Shown here one piece after another: positions 1-9,207 of a stretch of 64,000 nucleotides of DNA. Numbering within the stretch: the first letter of the stretch is position 1; every line of letters starts with the position of its first letter. The translations under genes and the position numbers were made by a program. The stretch is from assembly GCA_036267135.1 (NCBI GenBank), contig DATAWQ010000082.1:13338-77337 (forward strand). The letters run 5' to 3'. The stretch comes from PALSA-505 sp036267135 (GTDB taxonomy: Bacteria; Actinomycetota; Actinomycetes; Streptosporangiales; Streptosporangiaceae). The notes beneath the pieces are model-generated. The model worked only from the letters and a program-made list of their open reading frames with translations. It did not search any database and had not been told where the DNA came from.

Positions 1-276
1 GTCTGGCCACCACGTATGCAGGCGCAACCTAAACCGTGGGGCGGCGTCAATAAGCGCGAGCTGGTCGAATCCCAGCGGATGCCGGTAGGAGCGAGCTAGC
101 AATCTGGAAACGTTCGCCGGGCGCGCGCGCAATGAGCGAAGCACCGCCACTGTGTGCCCAGGTTGCGCGAGGCTGGAAAGGGCCTGGAATGCGGCCTGCT
201 GGGTCTCGCCCCCAGGTTTGGCCCCATCCAGCAGGTCGTGCAGCCAACGGGTGACGCTGTCGATCGCCGGTTCCAT
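1..276 (-). CDS. Partial protein, third gene of the Trypco1/protease operon (runs off window start)
   Basis: A reading frame starts at ATG 276 and stays open to base 1, giving 92 visible residues; the C-terminal part lies outside the window. A GAGG ribosome site sits 9 bases upstream of the ATG. A GTG at 291 in the same frame is an alternative start. The gene begins 37 bp after the protease stop on the same strand, so it is probably the last known member of that operon. The visible part is helical and Leu/Ala-rich. It then has a segment (about residues 66-92) with HPLGFD, followed by FRLRLHTWWPD. That pattern recalls the first strands of small cupin-like beta-barrel proteins, but this is a weak impression. 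The function is unassigned. Confidence 0.6.
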   Translation of the reverse strand, partial: MEPAIDSVTRWLHDLLDGAKPGGETQQAAFQALSSLAQPGHTVAVLRSLRARPANVSRLLARSYRHPLGFDQLALIDAAPRFRLRLHTWWPD

Positions 277-313
277 GCCTGGCTGCCTCACCAGCCTCAG
301 TCCTGAAGGCCTG

Positions 314-2083
314 TCATGACGGCGTCCAGGCCCGCATCGCGTAGTCCCTGATCACGCACGCACCCTGATAAGTCATCCAGAGCGGACGATCTTGCTCTTC
401 CCACTCCCAGCTGCCGGTTGTGTAGGAGCGCCACACCTCTTGCACCGCCATGTCGAGGAGGAGGTCCGTTCCTGGTACCCGGCCGGTGCTCGCCGTCAGG
501 ACGGCCCTCGCCACCCAGGCCGCGGTGAAATGGCAGATGGTCATCAGGTCGTGGCGGTCACCCGTGCCGATTCTCCTGATTTCTTCAATGCTGTTCACCA
601 GACTGCGACGCGCCACCAGCCAGCGCAATGCCTGCTCCACAGCTGATCGCGAAGCGCCGGTGGGCCCAAGCACCCGGTCGGCCCGAGCCAGCGTGACAAC
701 AGCCATGGCGGTGTGAGCCATCGACGGGATCGACGCCCGCACCCCAGCCGCTGGCAGACGACTACCCCAGCAGAGGAGATCGTCATGACGCGGATCCTGA
801 ACCGCGCCTTCGAGCAGAATCTCCCGGAACGGCGCAAGTTTCCTGGAGTCTGGCCGCACCCGGGCCAAACCGCGGATCACAGCGCAGACGATATTGGTGC
901 GTGCCATGCCGACGGGGTCTGCCTCCGGTGACAGTTCCGCCTCGGCCTTCGCTGCCGCCTCCGTCAACCGCTCCGCATCGAACCCCGCGCTGGCCAGAGC
1001 GCCAAGGATCAGCCAGCTGACCTCTTGGCGGCCGATTCCCGGTCCTGATCTCGTGGCCCATCCGCCGTCCGTACGCCGCAGCTTCCAAAGGGTCTCGGCC
1101 AGCGCGGGCCTGTCCAGCCTGCCATCGTCTTCACCGAGGAGCAGCGTGAGCTTGAGCCCGTACGCCGTGCCGATCGCCGTGGGCCGCTCCTTCACCAGCG
1201 CCTCTTCGAAGAAGTGCGGCCACCCGGTCAGCGGCCCAAGCTCGGGATCCGGGAAGAGGACCACGCTGTCACGCAAGGTCTGGGCGCACGCACGGGACAC
1301 CGCGAGCACGTTTCGCTCACCCACCGCCGCCAGCCTTTGCGGCTGCGCTGTGTCCCCGGTTCGCATCGCCATCGCGACTTCGGGAAGCCAGGTGGCGGCG
1401 TCTGTCATACGGGTAGCGATCAGCGATGCGCCTGCGGCAGCCTCCGGGATGGCCCCACGGGGAATGGCCCGGATGACCGCCACGGCGGCGGGCCGCCCAG
1501 CCGTCGCGATCCTGCGGAGGACCGGCCCACCCGAAATGCCATGCGGATCGACGGGGTTGACAGCCCCGAACGCCGTCCCGGTGAGTTTGACCCCGGTTAC
1601 CTCACCCAGGGGCAGAGCGATACCGGCGACTGTAGCGTGATTGGTGTCGCTGTCTGCGCCAACGCCGCTCTGCGGGAAGCCCATCACCTGAACCGTGTGG
1701 TCGACGCTCACCTCTGGGTGCAGGTCAATAGCTGCGGCGGACAAGATTTCAGCCGCTGTCTGCAGGGTGAGATCCACAGCAGTCAATCGCGCTGGATCTA
1801 TGGTCAAGGCGGCCACATCGAAATTGATGTCATAGTTGGTGACCCGCACAGGAATATATGCATAACTCCGGGTCAGTGGTCCGTCGATCCGTAGCCGGAA
1901 CCAAAGCTGTGTGTGAGAAGTCAGGGATTCACGCACACAGTGCCAGGCGGTAAGTATGTGGCGGCTGCTGATGACGAATGCGGTACGCAGCGGTTCGCCG
2001 GCATTCGCCAATGCTGTCTCATCGGCCATCCTGGCGTCTCGTTCCGTGTCGCTTAGGAGACGGCCGATCCTTGGCTCTGTCAT
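314..2083 (-). CDS. Trypsin-like serine protease fused to a C-terminal toroid-like domain (589 aa)
   Basis: The N-terminal half (about residues 1-245) is a chymotrypsin/trypsin-fold protease with a complete triad. His48 lies in LTAWHC, Asp89 in NFDVAAL and Ser184 in GISGGPV. There is no signal peptide, so it should act in the cytoplasm. The C-terminal half (about 265-589) is helical and Trp-rich, with segments such as TDGGW and the WEWEEQDRPLW region. These resemble the alpha/alpha-toroid repeats of prenyltransferases and terpene cyclases, but I see no cyclase acid motif. The start is 4 bp after the Trypco1 stop, so the two are translationally coupled. Proteases of this kind are known effectors in actinobacterial conflict systems. 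The toroid may sense a ligand or the target (inference). Confidence 0.8.
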   Translation of the reverse strand: MTEPRIGRLLSDTERDARMADETALANAGEPLRTAFVISSRHILTAWHCVRESLTSHTQLWFRLRIDGPLTRSYAYIPVRVTNYDINFDVAALTIDPARLTAVDLTLQTAAEILSAAAIDLHPEVSVDHTVQVMGFPQSGVGADSDTNHATVAGIALPLGEVTGVKLTGTAFGAVNPVDPHGISGGPVLRRIATAGRPAAVAVIRAIPRGAIPEAAAGASLIATRMTDAATWLPEVAMAMRTGDTAQPQRLAAVGERNVLAVSRACAQTLRDSVVLFPDPELGPLTGWPHFFEEALVKERPTAIGTAYGLKLTLLLGEDDGRLDRPALAETLWKLRRTDGGWATRSGPGIGRQEVSWLILGALASAGFDAERLTEAAAKAEAELSPEADPVGMARTNIVCAVIRGLARVRPDSRKLAPFREILLEGAVQDPRHDDLLCWGSRLPAAGVRASIPSMAHTAMAVVTLARADRVLGPTGASRSAVEQALRWLVARRSLVNSIEEIRRIGTGDRHDLMTICHFTAAWVARAVLTASTGRVPGTDLLLDMAVQEVWRSYTTGSWEWEEQDRPLWMTYQGACVIRDYAMRAWTPS

Positions 2084-2087
2084 ATGC

Positions 2088-2552
2088 CTACCGATTACCT
2101 GAGTCGGCGCTTCCGCCAGGCTGCCCCACAGTCTGGCGGGAGAGCCGGATGGTTACCTGTGCGCTGGAGTCAGCCTGCGCCGTGAAAAGCGCCTGGATGC
2201 CCGCTGCCAGGCTGACGCCAAAACTGATCTCCACTTCATCGAGCATCAGGCTCTGGCCGTTCGGGGACGGCGTAATCCGTCGATCAATCGTCTCCGCTAT
2301 ACGCTGTGCGGCAATGCCAATCTGGTCGGCGATCGCTTCGGTCGCTTCCCGTACGGCTTCGTCGCCCCGCCTGATCTGGGTGGAGAGCCGCGCTGTACGT
2401 TTTCTGGCCCCGATTGCGTCGTCGTAGCCAGGAACGGTGCCTTCGTCCGTCCTGTTGTGGTCGTCCCGGACCGGCGGGGCGCTCTCGGCGAATGGGACTA
2501 TTGAGACACCTACCTCGTAAATATCCGCTTGGTGGGCATCCTCTCCAGGCAT
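2088..2552 (-). CDS. Trypsin-co-occurring domain 1 (Trypco1, CU044_2847-type) small protein
   Basis: This 154-residue soluble protein has a charged, helical middle (about residues 55-95). It ends in a compact alpha/beta segment with LDEVEISFGVSL followed by AQVTIRLSR. That arrangement, a helix followed by a V.FGV.L motif and a last beta strand, is typical of Trypco1 proteins, which are encoded beside trypsin-like or other proteases in predicted actinobacterial conflict systems. I chose ATG 2552 because GGAG lies 9 bases upstream. The longer frame begins at a TTG (2594) with no clear ribosome site. It is the first gene of an operon with the protease, 4 bp apart. It probably controls or recruits the protease (family knowledge plus inference). 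Confidence 0.72.
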   Translation of the reverse strand: MPGEDAHQADIYEVGVSIVPFAESAPPVRDDHNRTDEGTVPGYDDAIGARKRTARLSTQIRRGDEAVREATEAIADQIGIAAQRIAETIDRRITPSPNGQSLMLDEVEISFGVSLAAGIQALFTAQADSSAQVTIRLSRQTVGQPGGSADSGNR

Positions 2553-2585
2553 ATTTAGCTGCTCCGTTCCAACCCCGTTCCCGGC

Positions 2586-2601
2586 GCACAGCAACCTGTG
2601 C
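2586..2601. promoter_or_regulatory. Inverted repeat upstream of the Trypco1 operon
   Basis: Six-base arms GCACAG and CTGTGC are separated by 4 bases, 34 bp upstream of the Trypco1 ATG. They lie in the gap between the divergent operon and the LAL regulator. The site could be an operator or a leader hairpin. Only the symmetry is observed. Confidence 0.35.
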
Positions 2602-2767
2602 CAACTTGAGCAAGCTACCTCAGATGCCGACGAAATGCTGGTCGCGGTTACAGCCCGCTCCCGTCCAGGGGTACCAGGGGCGGAGTGACGCGCCGATCAC
2701 GGCGGGTGGGGCTGGCGGCAGCCGCGCCGCAGCCTCCGGTCTCGTCACGGATTGCGGTGGGATCAGA

Positions 2768-5700
2768 ATGTCGGGGGCTGATGAGATACTTATGCATATG
2801 CAGCAGGACACGTGCGGACGGCTGGTCGGCCGCGCCAGCGAACTTGCCCGGCTGCTCGCCCTACTGGACTCCGTGGCGGCGGGCGAAGCCGCGGTCGCGC
2901 TGGTCAGCGGGGACGCCGGGGTAGGCAAAACCAGGCTGGTGACCGAGCTGACGGGGCGGGCCCGGGATCGTGGTTTCACCGTGCTGGCCGGGCGCTGCGC
3001 CGAGCTGGGCGACAGCGTTCCTTACCTGCCGCTGGCCGACGCTCTGCGCAGCGTGGCGGGGGAAGAGGCGGCCACCGTGGCCGGGCTGGTCGCGGACCGG
3101 CCCGTGCTCGGCCGTCTGCTGCCCGACCACGGTCTGGGCATTCTCGACCGGGCGGATGGCCGCGAACTGGCCCGTCAGCAGCTCTTCGGGGCCGTGCTGG
3201 GGCTGCTCAGCGAGCTGGCGGAGGCGAGCCCGGTGCTGCTGGTCCTCGAGGACCTGCACTGGGCCGACCGGTCCACCCGGGATCTGGTGACGTTCCTGTC
3301 CCGGGTGCTGCACCGGGAACGGGTGGCCGTCCTGGGCAGCTACCGGACCGACGACCTGCACCGCAGGCACCCGCTGCGGCCGGTGGTGGCCGAACTGCTG
3401 CGGCTGCCCAACGTGACGCCGGTCGATCTGGGCCCGCTGGAGCCGGCCGCACTGGCCGAGCACCTCGGCACGCTCGTCGAGCTGAGCCGGCGGCGCACAC
3501 TGGACGCCCCCGAGCTGATCACGATCCTGGAGCGGGCGGAGGGCAACGCCTACTACGCGGAGGAGCTGCTGGCCGCCTCGGGTGGCGGCGAGGAGCTGCC
3601 GGCCAGCCTGGCCGCGCTGCTCATGACCCGGGTGGAGGAGCTGTCGGCCACCGCGCAGCAGGCGCTGCGGGCGGCGGCGGTCGGCGGCCGCCGGGTGGAC
3701 GACGACCTGGCTATGGCCGCGTCGGGGCTGTCGGCTCTGGAGTACGAGGAGGCCATCCGCGAGTCGGTCGCGCACCAGTTGCTCGCCCCGGACGGGCACG
3801 AGGGTTTCACGTTCCGGCACGCGCTGCTGCGGGAGGCGATCTACGCCGACCTGCTCCCCGGCGAGCGCACCAGGCTGCACGGCACACTGGCGGCCCTGCT
3901 GGCCGACGAGCAACGGCTGGACACAGTGCCGGGCTCGGCCGCCGAGCTGGCCCACCACAGCCTGGCCAGTCACGACATCGCCGGTGCCTTCGCCGCGTCC
4001 GTCCGGGCGGGCAAGGAGGCGGAGCGGCTGGCTGCCCCGGCCGAGGCGCACCGGCACTACGATCAAGCGCTGGCCCTGTGGGACCGGGTGGGCGAGCCGG
4101 AGAAGCTGGCCGGCGTGAACCGGGCGAGACTCGCGCTGAAATCCGCGAGCAACGCCGCGGCCAGCGGTGATGTCCCCCGGGCCGTGCATCAGCTCCGGCG
4201 GGTGAGCGCGGTGCTCGACGAGACCTACGCGCCGGATCTGGTCTGCCGGATCCGGGAACGGCTCGCGTTCTACTTCGTCCAGGTCGAGTCGATCACCGAG
4301 GCGGCCGAGATGGCGCGCGCCGCCATCGACGCCATGCCGGACGCCCCGCCGACCTGGGAGCGCGCCCGGGCCATGGCCACCTACGCCAACGTGCTGCTGG
4401 CCACCGACGATGACCAGGCGCGGGACCAGGCCGAGTGCGCGCTCGAAGTGGCCAGGGCCGCCGACGCGCCCTGGGTCGAGGCCGACGCACTGGTCTCCCT
4501 CGGGCTGGTCAGCGAGCGCAGCGGGCATCTGGAGGAGATGTTCGAGCAGCTCGCCGCCGCCCACAAGCTGGCGGGCCAGGCCAAGGTGCTCGGGGTGGAG
4601 CTGCGGGCCGCGTTCCACCTGGCCAGGGCCAGGCTGGAGCGGGGCGACCTGACCGAGGCGTCGATGATCGCCCACCAGGGCTTCAGCCGCGCCGAGCGTT
4701 CCGGCTTGGCTCTCGCCCCGTACGGCACCGACCTGCAGTACATGCACTACCTGGCGCACTACGGCGACGGGGACTGGGACCACGCGCAGGAGCTCGCCGA
4801 CGGGTTCAGCGTCCGGGTCACCACCAACGCCGAGGCCGAGCTGTCCGCGATGGCCCTGTTCATCGACGTGGCCAGGGGACACGACGCGGCGATCGCCGAA
4901 CGCCGCCGCTGGCTGGAACCGCTGTGGCCGAGCGCCGAATTCGCCGAGTACACCTCGCGCGGCCTGCTGGCCGAGCACGCCCTCTGGCACGGCGACACCG
5001 ACACGGCGCTGGCCGAGATCGGCGCGGCCCTCCAAGCCGAGGCCGACGAGTCCAAGGACTATGGCCCGCCGGTCATCCGGCTCGCCGCGATCGGGCTCTC
5101 CGCCCGAGCCGACCGGGCCCAGCGGGCTCGGGCCACCGGTGACCGGGCCGCCGAGCAGGCCGAGGTCGACGCGGGCAGCGAGCTGATCGAGGCGGCCCGC
5201 ACCGGAGCCGCGCACAAGCGCAGGCCGCACGCGGTGCTGGGGCTCGAGGGCCGGGCCTGGCTGGCCCGGGCCGAGGCGGAGTGGCGCCGGGTCAACGGCG
5301 AAGGCACGCCCGAGGCCTGGCAGTCCGTCCTGGCCGCCTTCGACCACGGGTTCGTCTACGAGGCCGCACGGGCGCGCTGGCGGCTGGCCGAGGTGCTGGC
5401 CGAGACCGGGCAGCGGGAAGACGCGCAGCGTGAGTGGGACAGGGCCGTGGAAGTCGCTGACCGGCTGGGGGCGGCGCCGTTGCGGGCCGCGCTCGCCGAC
5501 CTGGGCCGCCGGGCCCGGCTGGTGCACGGGCAGGCCGGGGGCGGGTCAGCCGGCCGGCCGGGCAAGCTGGCCGGCCTGACCAGCCGGGAGCGTGACGTGC
5601 TCCGGCTGATCCTGGCTGGCCGCAGTAACAGGGAGATCGGCGCCGAACTGTTCATCGCACCCAAGACGGCCAGTGTTCACGTGTCCAACATCCTGGCCAA

Positions 5701-5782
5701 ACTGGGAGCGGCCAGCCGCACCGAGGCAGCCGCCATCGCCCACGGCGAGGGCCTGACCGCGAACGTCGCCCTTCCCGGTTAG
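2768..5782 (+). CDS. Large ATP-binding LuxR-family (LAL) transcriptional regulator
   Basis: The protein is about 1004 residues long. It opens with GRLVGRASEL, then a Walker A (GDAGVGKT, residues 48-55) and a Walker B (VLLVLEDLHWAD), forming an AAA/STAND-type ATPase. A long TPR-like helical region follows, rich in Ala/Glu/Arg repeats. The last 65 residues are a LuxR helix-turn-helix (LTSRERDVLRL, then NREIGAELFIAPKTASVH). LAL proteins are usually ligand- and ATP-dependent activators of nearby metabolic or biosynthetic genes. The reading frame is open upstream to 2414, but ATG 2768 follows GGTGGG and matches the usual family N-terminus. A second in-frame ATG at 2798 is possible. It is divergent from the Trypco1 operon. 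The target is unknown. Confidence 0.9.
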   Translation: MSGADEILMHMQQDTCGRLVGRASELARLLALLDSVAAGEAAVALVSGDAGVGKTRLVTELTGRARDRGFTVLAGRCAELGDSVPYLPLADALRSVAGEEAATVAGLVADRPVLGRLLPDHGLGILDRADGRELARQQLFGAVLGLLSELAEASPVLLVLEDLHWADRSTRDLVTFLSRVLHRERVAVLGSYRTDDLHRRHPLRPVVAELLRLPNVTPVDLGPLEPAALAEHLGTLVELSRRRTLDAPELITILERAEGNAYYAEELLAASGGGEELPASLAALLMTRVEELSATAQQALRAAAVGGRRVDDDLAMAASGLSALEYEEAIRESVAHQLLAPDGHEGFTFRHALLREAIYADLLPGERTRLHGTLAALLADEQRLDTVPGSAAELAHHSLASHDIAGAFAASVRAGKEAERLAAPAEAHRHYDQALALWDRVGEPEKLAGVNRARLALKSASNAAASGDVPRAVHQLRRVSAVLDETYAPDLVCRIRERLAFYFVQVESITEAAEMARAAIDAMPDAPPTWERARAMATYANVLLATDDDQARDQAECALEVARAADAPWVEADALVSLGLVSERSGHLEEMFEQLAAAHKLAGQAKVLGVELRAAFHLARARLERGDLTEASMIAHQGFSRAERSGLALAPYGTDLQYMHYLAHYGDGDWDHAQELADGFSVRVTTNAEAELSAMALFIDVARGHDAAIAERRRWLEPLWPSAEFAEYTSRGLLAEHALWHGDTDTALAEIGAALQAEADESKDYGPPVIRLAAIGLSARADRAQRARATGDRAAEQAEVDAGSELIEAARTGAAHKRRPHAVLGLEGRAWLARAEAEWRRVNGEGTPEAWQSVLAAFDHGFVYEAARARWRLAEVLAETGQREDAQREWDRAVEVADRLGAAPLRAALADLGRRARLVHGQAGGGSAGRPGKLAGLTSRERDVLRLILAGRSNREIGAELFIAPKTASVHVSNILAKLGAASRTEAAAIAHGEGLTANVALPG

Positions 5783-5802
5783 CCCGTCGGCTGGTTCGTC
5801 GG

Positions 5803-6720
5803 CTAGGCCGGCTTGAGCGCGTCCAGGATCTCGCTGGCGCGCTCGGTGGCGGCGGCCTCTTCGACGGTGGGGGAGCCGATCAGCGGATCCCAGTTGAGGT
5901 CGTAGAAGACCTCGGTGACGCCCTGCTCGCCCAGCCAGGCGAGATCGGCGCGGATGTGCTCGAAGGAACCGGACAGCAGCAGCCGCTGGCCGTCCGGCCC
6001 GGTAGCCTCCTGCCCGGCCCGCACCACACCGCGGCAGATGATCCGCACCGCCGCCGGGTCGCGCCCGGCCGCCTCGGCCGCCGCCCGCACGGTCGCGATG
6101 CCCTCGCCGATCCGCGACAGGTCGGTGCGGCTGGAGGTCACCCAGCCCTCGGCGATCCTCCCGGCCCGCTCCAGCGCGGCCCGCGCCAGCCCGCCCAGCA
6201 GGACCGGCGGGCCACCCGGCTGGACCGGCTTGGGCTCGGCCCGGCCCGCCGGGACCGAGTAGAACTCGCCGTGGAATTCGGTGACGCCCTCGGCCCACAG
6301 CGTGTGCAGCACGGCCACGTACTCGCTGGCGCGGGCCCCGCGCCGGGCCATGGACGCACCGGCCGCCTCGAACTCCTCGGGCATCCAGCCAACGCCGAGC
6401 CCCAGGTCGAACCGGCCCCCGGACAGGATGTCCAGCGTGACCGCCTGCTTGGCCAGCACGGTGGGGGAGACGAACGGCAGGTTCACAACGGCGACGCCGA
6501 GCCTGATCCGCGAGGTGCGGGCCGCCAGGTATCCGAGCGCCGCTACCGGGTCGAACACGCTCTGGTACACCGGGTCCATGCTGGAGCCCGCCGGGACGAG
6601 CAGCCGCTGGAATGCCCACAGCGAGTCGTAGCCGGCCTGCTCAGCCCTGGTCGCGAACGCGCCCAGGTTCTCCGGCGTCGCCCACGCACCCGAAACCGGT
6701 GCACCGAAACCGATCTTCAT
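5803..6720 (-). CDS. LLM-class (F420-dependent type) oxidoreductase
   Basis: This 305-residue luciferase-like monooxygenase-fold protein begins MKIGFGAPVSG. It carries the typical AEQAGYDSLW segment, then TSRIRLGVAVVNLPF, and LSGGRFDLGLGVGW (around residues 100-113), where the family binds the cofactor. A late GGPPVLLGG loop also fits. In actinomycetes such enzymes mostly use F420, less often FMN, to oxidise or reduce small organic substrates. The substrate cannot be read from the sequence. The gene is convergent with the LAL regulator (20 bp gap) and divergent from the maleylpyruvate-isomerase-fold gene. Confidence 0.88.
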   Translation of the reverse strand: MKIGFGAPVSGAWATPENLGAFATRAEQAGYDSLWAFQRLLVPAGSSMDPVYQSVFDPVAALGYLAARTSRIRLGVAVVNLPFVSPTVLAKQAVTLDILSGGRFDLGLGVGWMPEEFEAAGASMARRGARASEYVAVLHTLWAEGVTEFHGEFYSVPAGRAEPKPVQPGGPPVLLGGLARAALERAGRIAEGWVTSSRTDLSRIGEGIATVRAAAEAAGRDPAAVRIICRGVVRAGQEATGPDGQRLLLSGSFEHIRADLAWLGEQGVTEVFYDLNWDPLIGSPTVEEAAATERASEILDALKPA

Positions 6721-6839
6721 GCCCCCAGCCTAGAGGGCGGCGGGCCGGCGTTCAGAGGCCGGTCGCGGGGCCCCGCTGGGCATCGGCTAATCTGCGGGCG
6801 ACGCGGGGTGGGCCCGCTCCAGGTTCGAGGAGGTACCCG

Positions 6840-7637
6840 ATGCCGTCCAGCGCCCGGACGTGGATCGCCGCCCTGCGGGGCTCGCAGCAGAGGCTGGCGG
6901 CGCTGGCCGGCCCGCTCAGCCCGGAGCAGTTGCGCGGGCAGTCCTACGACACCGACTGGACGGTGGCCCAGGTGCTGTCGCACATCGGCAGCCAGGCCGA
7001 GATCGCCCAGGCGAGCCTGACCGCCGTGCTGAGCGGCGCCGAGCTGCCCGACATGGACGACTTCAAGAAGATCTGGGCCGTGTGGGACGCCAGGGATCCG
7101 GACGAGCAGGCGGCCCAGTGCCTGATCCAGGACGCCCGGCACCTCGACCAGCTCGAGCAGCTCACCGACGAGCAACTCGACGGGATTCGCGCCTTGCTCT
7201 TCGGCCAGGAGTTCGACGCTGTCGGGCTGGTCTGGCTGCGCCTCGGTGAGCACGCGCTGCACTCCTGGGACGTGGCCGTCACCCTGGACCAGGGCGCGAC
7301 GGTCGCCCCGGACGCCGTGGCCCTGCTGGTGGACCGTGTCTCGTTCGTGGCCCAGTGGGCGGGCAAGGCATCGGGGGAGCCATTCGGCGCCGGCATCGCG
7401 ACTACCGGCCCGGAGCGGCAGTTCCGGCTCGACGTGACGGACTCGGTGTCGCTGGCGGAGGCCGGGCCCGGTGAAGAGGGCGAAGACGGCGCCGGGGCCG
7501 CCCGGTTCCAGATGCCCGCCGAGGCGCTGCTTCGGCTCGTCTACGGGCGGCTCGACCCGGCGCACACGCCGCCGGTGACGGTGGCAGCGGGCGACGTGGG
7601 GCTGGATCGGCTGCGCCAGGTCTTCCCCGGCTTCTGA
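6840..7637 (+). CDS. Maleylpyruvate isomerase-fold (mycothiol-dependent/DinB-like) family protein
   Basis: The protein has 265 residues. The N-terminal helical bundle includes DWTVAQVLSHIGSQAE (metal- and mycothiol-binding helix, His near residue 47) and HALHSWDVAVTL (about residues 138-149). These are the hallmarks of actinobacterial TIGR03083-type proteins with a DinB-like fold. A C-terminal SCP2-like part ends RLDPAHTPPVTVAAGDVGLDRLRQVFPGF. The likely role is a mycothiol-dependent isomerase or transferase on small electrophiles (family knowledge). The start at ATG 6840 has GAGGAGG 6 bases upstream; the longer open frame from 6612 is rejected. The GNAT gene follows 5 bp downstream. Confidence 0.87.
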   Translation: MPSSARTWIAALRGSQQRLAALAGPLSPEQLRGQSYDTDWTVAQVLSHIGSQAEIAQASLTAVLSGAELPDMDDFKKIWAVWDARDPDEQAAQCLIQDARHLDQLEQLTDEQLDGIRALLFGQEFDAVGLVWLRLGEHALHSWDVAVTLDQGATVAPDAVALLVDRVSFVAQWAGKASGEPFGAGIATTGPERQFRLDVTDSVSLAEAGPGEEGEDGAGAARFQMPAEALLRLVYGRLDPAHTPPVTVAAGDVGLDRLRQVFPGF

Positions 7638-7642
7638 GTCCG

Positions 7643-8140
7643 GTGCCTGAGCTGCGGCGCCTGCGCGCCGAGGATGCCCCGGCCGTCCTGTCCTTCGAAC
7701 TGGCGAACCGCGCCTACTTCACGGGCTTCATCTCCGACCGTGGCGATGAGTACTTCCACCAGTTCGCGAAGCGGCACGACGCCGCGCTGGCCGATCAGGA
7801 GGCCGGAATCTGCGCCTTCTACGTGTTCGTCGGCGAGGACGAGTCGGTACTCGGCCGGTTCAACCTGTACGACATCGAGGACGGCACGGCCGTGGTGGGC
7901 TACCGGGTCGCGCAGCAGGCCGCCGGCCGCGGCGTGGCGACCGCGGCCCTGCGGGACCTGTGCGAGCTGGCGGTGTCACAGCACCGCCTGCACACGCTCA
8001 AGGCAGCGACCAACTGTGAGAACGTCGCGTCCCAGAAGGTGCTGACCAAGGCCGGGTTCGCCCCGGTCGGCCCGGCCGACCCGGCCGATATCGGTGGCCG
8101 GCCCGGCACCTGGTACCAGCGCGACCTGGCCCCCGGCTGA
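7643..8140 (+). CDS. GNAT-family N-acetyltransferase
   Basis: A 165-residue acetyltransferase resembling RimJ/RimL types. The acetyl-CoA site is GYRVAQQAAGRGVATAAL (about residues 93-110, Q/RxxGxG/A pattern). It is followed by HRLHTLKAATNCENVASQKVL, where an Asn and a KVL...GF segment mark the C-terminal half of the fold. It starts with GTG 5 bp after the stop of the upstream gene, so the two genes form an operon. The acceptor (protein N-terminus or small amine) is not predictable. Confidence 0.88.
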   Translation: MPELRRLRAEDAPAVLSFELANRAYFTGFISDRGDEYFHQFAKRHDAALADQEAGICAFYVFVGEDESVLGRFNLYDIEDGTAVVGYRVAQQAAGRGVATAALRDLCELAVSQHRLHTLKAATNCENVASQKVLTKAGFAPVGPADPADIGGRPGTWYQRDLAPG

Positions 8141-8155
8141 CCCTGGGAGCTGGCG

Positions 8156-9118
8156 TCAGCGGTCGCCGATGACCCGTGCGGTGATCTCGCGGGCGCAGCC
8201 CCAGGACAGGGTGACCCCCGCGCCGCCGTGGCCGTAGTTGTGCAGCAGCAGCCCGCCGCCGGTCCGCTCGGCCTCCAGCCGTACCGTGGGCCGGACCGGG
8301 CGCAGGCCGACGCGCTCGGCCAGTATTTCGGCGCCGGCCAGGCGGGGTTCGAGCGCGGCGCACCGGGCCAGGATCCGCCGCGAGGTTTCCCGGTCGGGTT
8401 CGAGGCTCCAGTTCCCATGTTGCTCCGTGCCGCCGATGACCACGGTGTCCCCGTGCGGGAACATGTAGCTGAACTCGGTGCCGTCCTCGGTGGGCGCGAC
8501 CAGAAAGTCGGTGAGGCCGGGGTTGGCCACGACCACGGCCTGCCCTCTGACCGGCTGGACCTCAGGGTCGGGCACCAGGTCGTGGGCGCCGGCGCCCGGG
8601 CAGTTGACGACCACCGGGGCGGCCTGCGCCGCCTGCGCCAGCGAATCCACCGTGCCGACCTGCACCTGTCCGCCACCGCCGGTGAAGCGGTCCAGCAGAT
8701 AGCCGAGGTAGACCGGCATGCCGATCACCGGGGCCTGGAACTGCCAGCCGGTGGCCAGCCCGCCGGGCAGTTCGGCGTGCTCGCAGAGCCGGAAACCCGG
8801 CAGGCCGGTCATCCAGGCGGGCGGTGCCGCGGGCGTGCGCACCGCCTCGATGCCGCGCGCCAGGTGCACGCCGGTGCCCGGCTGCCCGGCCAGTTCGAGC
8901 AGCGTGTCCATGGTGTCCGCGCCCCACCGGGTCACCCGCTCGCTCTGCTCGACCAGGTGCGGTCCCCAGACGGCGCCGGCCGCCACCGACGTGGTGTCCG
9001 GTGGCAGGCGTGCCGCGCGGATCGTGACGTCAAGCCCGGCCTCGGCCAGGCAGATCGCGGTGGTGAGGCCGCACACACCGGCCCCGATCACCAGCACTGC
9101 GGGTTGGTGGCCGCTCAT
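8156..9118 (-). CDS. FAD-dependent D-amino-acid oxidase-like enzyme
   Basis: This 320-residue flavoprotein has an N-terminal dinucleotide-binding motif (VLVIGAGVCGLTTA). C-terminal motifs typical of D-amino-acid oxidase are GLRPVRPTVRLE, carrying the substrate-carboxylate Arg, and HNYGHGGAGVTLSWG. The reaction would be oxidative deamination of D-amino acids to oxo-acids with H2O2 and ammonia. D-aspartate oxidase is a possible alternative. It has no signal peptide, so it is cytoplasmic. It is convergent with the GNAT gene (15 bp gap) and divergent from the membrane protein gene. Confidence 0.9.
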   Translation of the reverse strand: MSGHQPAVLVIGAGVCGLTTAICLAEAGLDVTIRAARLPPDTTSVAAGAVWGPHLVEQSERVTRWGADTMDTLLELAGQPGTGVHLARGIEAVRTPAAPPAWMTGLPGFRLCEHAELPGGLATGWQFQAPVIGMPVYLGYLLDRFTGGGGQVQVGTVDSLAQAAQAAPVVVNCPGAGAHDLVPDPEVQPVRGQAVVVANPGLTDFLVAPTEDGTEFSYMFPHGDTVVIGGTEQHGNWSLEPDRETSRRILARCAALEPRLAGAEILAERVGLRPVRPTVRLEAERTGGGLLLHNYGHGGAGVTLSWGCAREITARVIGDR

Positions 9119-9207
9119 CGGGGCACGGTATCAAGCCGGTCTGCCCAGGAATATCGGCCGGTAGCGTTGTTGTCGACCTAAAGTCCGGCTGGCGGCGAAA
9201 GGAAGAG

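Noticed and set aside
47..247. 66-codon minus-strand frame near the left edge
   Set aside because: A different minus-strand frame from ATG 276 is open to the edge, follows a GAGG site and fits the operon.
2861..5527. Long minus-strand frame (888 codons) opposite the LAL gene
   Set aside because: Proline/Gly/Arg-rich composition, no family motif; it is the antisense shadow of a GC-rich real gene.
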